Position numbers and translations under genes: made by a program. The notes below the pieces were generated by a model. It was given only the letters and a program-made list of their open reading frames with translations, had not been told where the DNA came from and did not search any database. A stretch of 64,000 bases of DNA from NCBI GenBank assembly GCA_035610835.1, contig CM069443.1, positions 85,868,690-85,932,689 on the forward strand. The letters run 5' to 3'. Source of the stretch: Ophiura sarsii. Its lineage: Eukaryota; Echinodermata; Ophiuroidea; Amphilepidida; Ophiuridae. Shown here piece after piece: positions 61,794 through 64,000 of this stretch. Position 1 is the first letter of the stretch. The number at the start of each line of letters is the position of its first letter.

Positions 61794-63492
61794 CTAGACA
61801 TAAGCTGCGATCGGAGATCGCGGATATTAGTCTGGCGTATTACATTTAGATTCAAGTAAGGGCAGCCGAAGAATGAGCTATGGTTTGGTATGGTTTCCAG
61901 TTTTCAATACGATTTATTCCGTTAAGATATAGTACCGGGTTCCAAAGTGTCGGCATTCAATTATTTCCTTTCATCCTTCCGCGGCCCTTACCGAGGTTCA
62001 TTACATTTTGCCCCTTGACCCCAAGTTCACGATCAGAGGAATCTTTTGACCTATTCTGACAACCATCAGTCATTTTCACTCGGACAAGTAGCATTTTGAG
62101 TGAATTGAGTGAACATTTACATTTTGACCCCTAGTGACCTTTTCTTGACCTTTGACCCAAAACTTGTGCTTGACTTTTTTACTTGGCTGATCAATGCGCA
62201 CAAGAAAAAAGTAGTCCCGTCAAAATCGGAGCATGTCTTAAGAATTTCACTTGTATAGTTCTATGACCTCTAGTGACCCCGTGTGACATGTCACTTTTAG
62301 TGCAGGAGCAACCTATATGTACATGGTCAAGGGGAATCTTTTGACCAATTTTGACAATCATAGGTCATTTCCTCTCGGACAAGTAGCATTTTGAGTGAAT
62401 GGAGTGAAAATTTACATTTTGACCCCTAGTGACCCCAAATATTTTTTGATTTTAAAAACCTAACTATCGTACATGCGTACGGTCAAAAGGAATATGTTGA
62501 CCAATTCTGACGATCCTAGGTCATTTCACTAAATTGCAAATGCGTTTTTAGTGAAAATCACGTTTTGACCCCTAGTGACCTTTTCTTGACCTCTGACCCA
62601 AAACTTGTAATTGACTTTTTTGCTTGGCTGATCAATGCGCACAAGAAAAACATGGTCCTGTCAAAATCGGAGCATGTCTTAAGATTTTCACCTGTATAGT
62701 TCAATGACCTCTAGTGACCTCGTTTGACATGTCACTTTTAGTGGAGAAAGACCCTATATGAACATGGATGAGAGGAATCTTTTGACTAATTCTGACAATC
62801 ATAGGTCATTTTCTCTTGTACAAGTAGCATTTTGAGTGAATGGAGTGAAAATTTACATTTTGACCCCTAGTGACCTTTTCTTGACCTTTAACCTTAACAA
62901 TATGATTGACTTTTGTTCTTGTCTTATCAATCCCCACAAAATAAAAGAAACCCAGTCAAAATCGGAGCATGCCTTATATTTTCCGCCTGTAAAGTTCAAT
63001 GACCCCTAGTGACCCTGTTTGACATGTCAATTTTAGTGCAGAAGGACCCTATATGAACATTGATTAAAGGAATCTTTTGACCAATTCTGAGTATCATCAG
63101 TAATTTTCCCTCGGACAAGTAGGGTTTTGAGTGAATGGAGTAACAATTTACATTTTGACCCCTAGTGACCCCAAATATTTTTTGATTTTAAAAACCGAAC
63201 TATTGTACATGCGTACGGTCAAAAGGAACATGTTGACCAATTCTGAAGATCCTAGGTCATTTCACTAAATTGCAAATGCGTTTTAAGTGAAAATCACGTT
63301 TTGACCCCTAGTGACCCCTGTGTGACCTTTGACCCCTTATGCTTTACAACCTGAGTAGTGGTGCACATAAGGGTTCTTATGACCAAATATGGTCAAAATC
63401 GGGTCAATGGTTACGGAGCTATAGGTCCCATGGCTGAAGAAAGAAAGAAACAGGACGAATACAGTATATTAGGCGATTCTCGACTAATATAA
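61794..63492. repeat. Variant unit with GCGATC hairpin and unique ~200-bp subterminal segment
   Basis: After CTAG and the GCGATC/GATCGC hairpin (61807-61821), about 61833-62040 is unrelated to other units (includes GGGCAGCCGAAGAATGAGC and CCGCGGCCCTTACCGAGG). Ordinary modules follow from CTTTTGACCTATTCTGAC near 62043. Confidence 0.85.
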
Positions 63493-64000
63493 CTAGACAT
63501 GACCTGTGATCGGAGATCACGAATATTAGTCGGGTGTGTTACATGTTAACCCCTTCGAGTGGTAAATGGAGTAAATAAATACAGTTGAACCCCTAGTGAC
63601 CTTTTCTTGACCTCTGACCCAAAACTTGTAATTGACTTTTTTGCTTGGCTGATCAATGCGCACAAGAAAAAGGTAGTCCCGTCAAAATCGGAGCATGTTT
63701 TAAGATTTTCACCTGTAAAGTTCAATGACCTCTAGTGACCCCGTGTGACATGTCACTTTTAGTGGAGAAGGACCCTATATGAACATGGATGAGAGGAACC
63801 TTTTGACTAATTCTGACAATCATAGGTCATTTCCTCTCGGACAAGTAGCATTTTGAGTGAATGGAGTGAAAATTTACATTTTGACCCCTAGTGACCCCAA
63901 ATATTTTTTGATTTTAAAAACCGAACTATTGTACATGCGTACGGTCAAAAGGAATATGTTGACCAATTCTGACGATCCTAGGTCATTTCACTAAATTGCA

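Larger units (their letters stand above)
54285..64000. repeat. Third block of type-2 units, several rearranged
   Basis: A truncated unit (54285-55577, no CTAG end at its left) is followed by units starting at 55578, 56990, 58440, 59889, 61794 and 63493, the last running off the window. Orientation is the same as in the other type-2 blocks. The 55578 copy reads ATGGACTG in place of ATGACCTG. The TATATTAGTCG hairpin tail is doubled at 55495-55574, and a TATATTAGGCGATTCTCG variant precedes 61794 and 63493. Confidence 0.92.

Overview
This is a eukaryotic nuclear window, most likely from a marine invertebrate animal; the species cannot be read from the sequence. The reasons are an animal-type Helitron with a C-terminal endonuclease, a C2H2 zinc-finger relic with 28-residue finger spacing, a eukaryotic tRNA-Asn with internal A and B boxes, a LINE tail and several TIR elements. 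Nothing looks prokaryotic. I see no intact host protein gene; almost everything is mobile or satellite DNA.

Layout. (1) 1-15539: a very homogeneous tandem array ('type 1') of about 14 monomers of 1081-1087 bp. Each holds about three ~290-bp modules, a (GAA)n tract, a 12-bp-arm hairpin and a long fold-back. A length variant recurs every fourth monomer, suggesting a 4.33-kb higher-order unit. (2) 15540-18460: two ~1450-bp 'type 2' units. (3) 18461-21769: about three more type-1 monomers. (4) 21770-35888: ten type-2 units, each opening with CTAG and a GTGATC/GATCAC hairpin. (5) 35889 to at least 43477, minus strand: an autonomous Helitron. Its 3' end carries the same kind of CTAG plus hairpin end as the type-2 units. 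It encodes a cysteine-protease-like/Rep protein and a Pif1-like helicase/endonuclease, in one frame but split by a single stop codon. (6) 43485-44670: two minisatellites just upstream of Rep. (7) 44951-46706: a 512-bp tandem repeat interrupted by a 604-bp Transib-like element carrying a tRNA-Asn gene. (8) 47061-47660: a 5'-truncated LINE tail. (9) 48255-50849: a TIR-like element rich in a 16-bp palindrome. (10) 51190-53300: a dead C2H2 zinc-finger gene split by an 809-bp Harbinger-like MITE. (11) 54285-64000: type-2 units again, several rearranged.

How it fits together. On the minus strand each type-2 unit ends with a hairpin, about 9-11 nt, then CTAG followed by T, which is the usual form of a Helitron 3' end. 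The autonomous element ends in the same way. The simplest reading is that the type-2 units are non-autonomous relatives in head-to-tail arrays, and that type 1 is a further satellite-like derivative. The modules share a composite of four nuclear-receptor-like half-sites (AGGTCA/GGGTCA) with spacings 1, 5 and 4. The same composite lies inside the autonomous element's 3' region. Whether it binds anything is not known.

Limits: identities and copy numbers were judged by eye, family names come from motif recognition, and the 5' end of the autonomous Helitron was not found.
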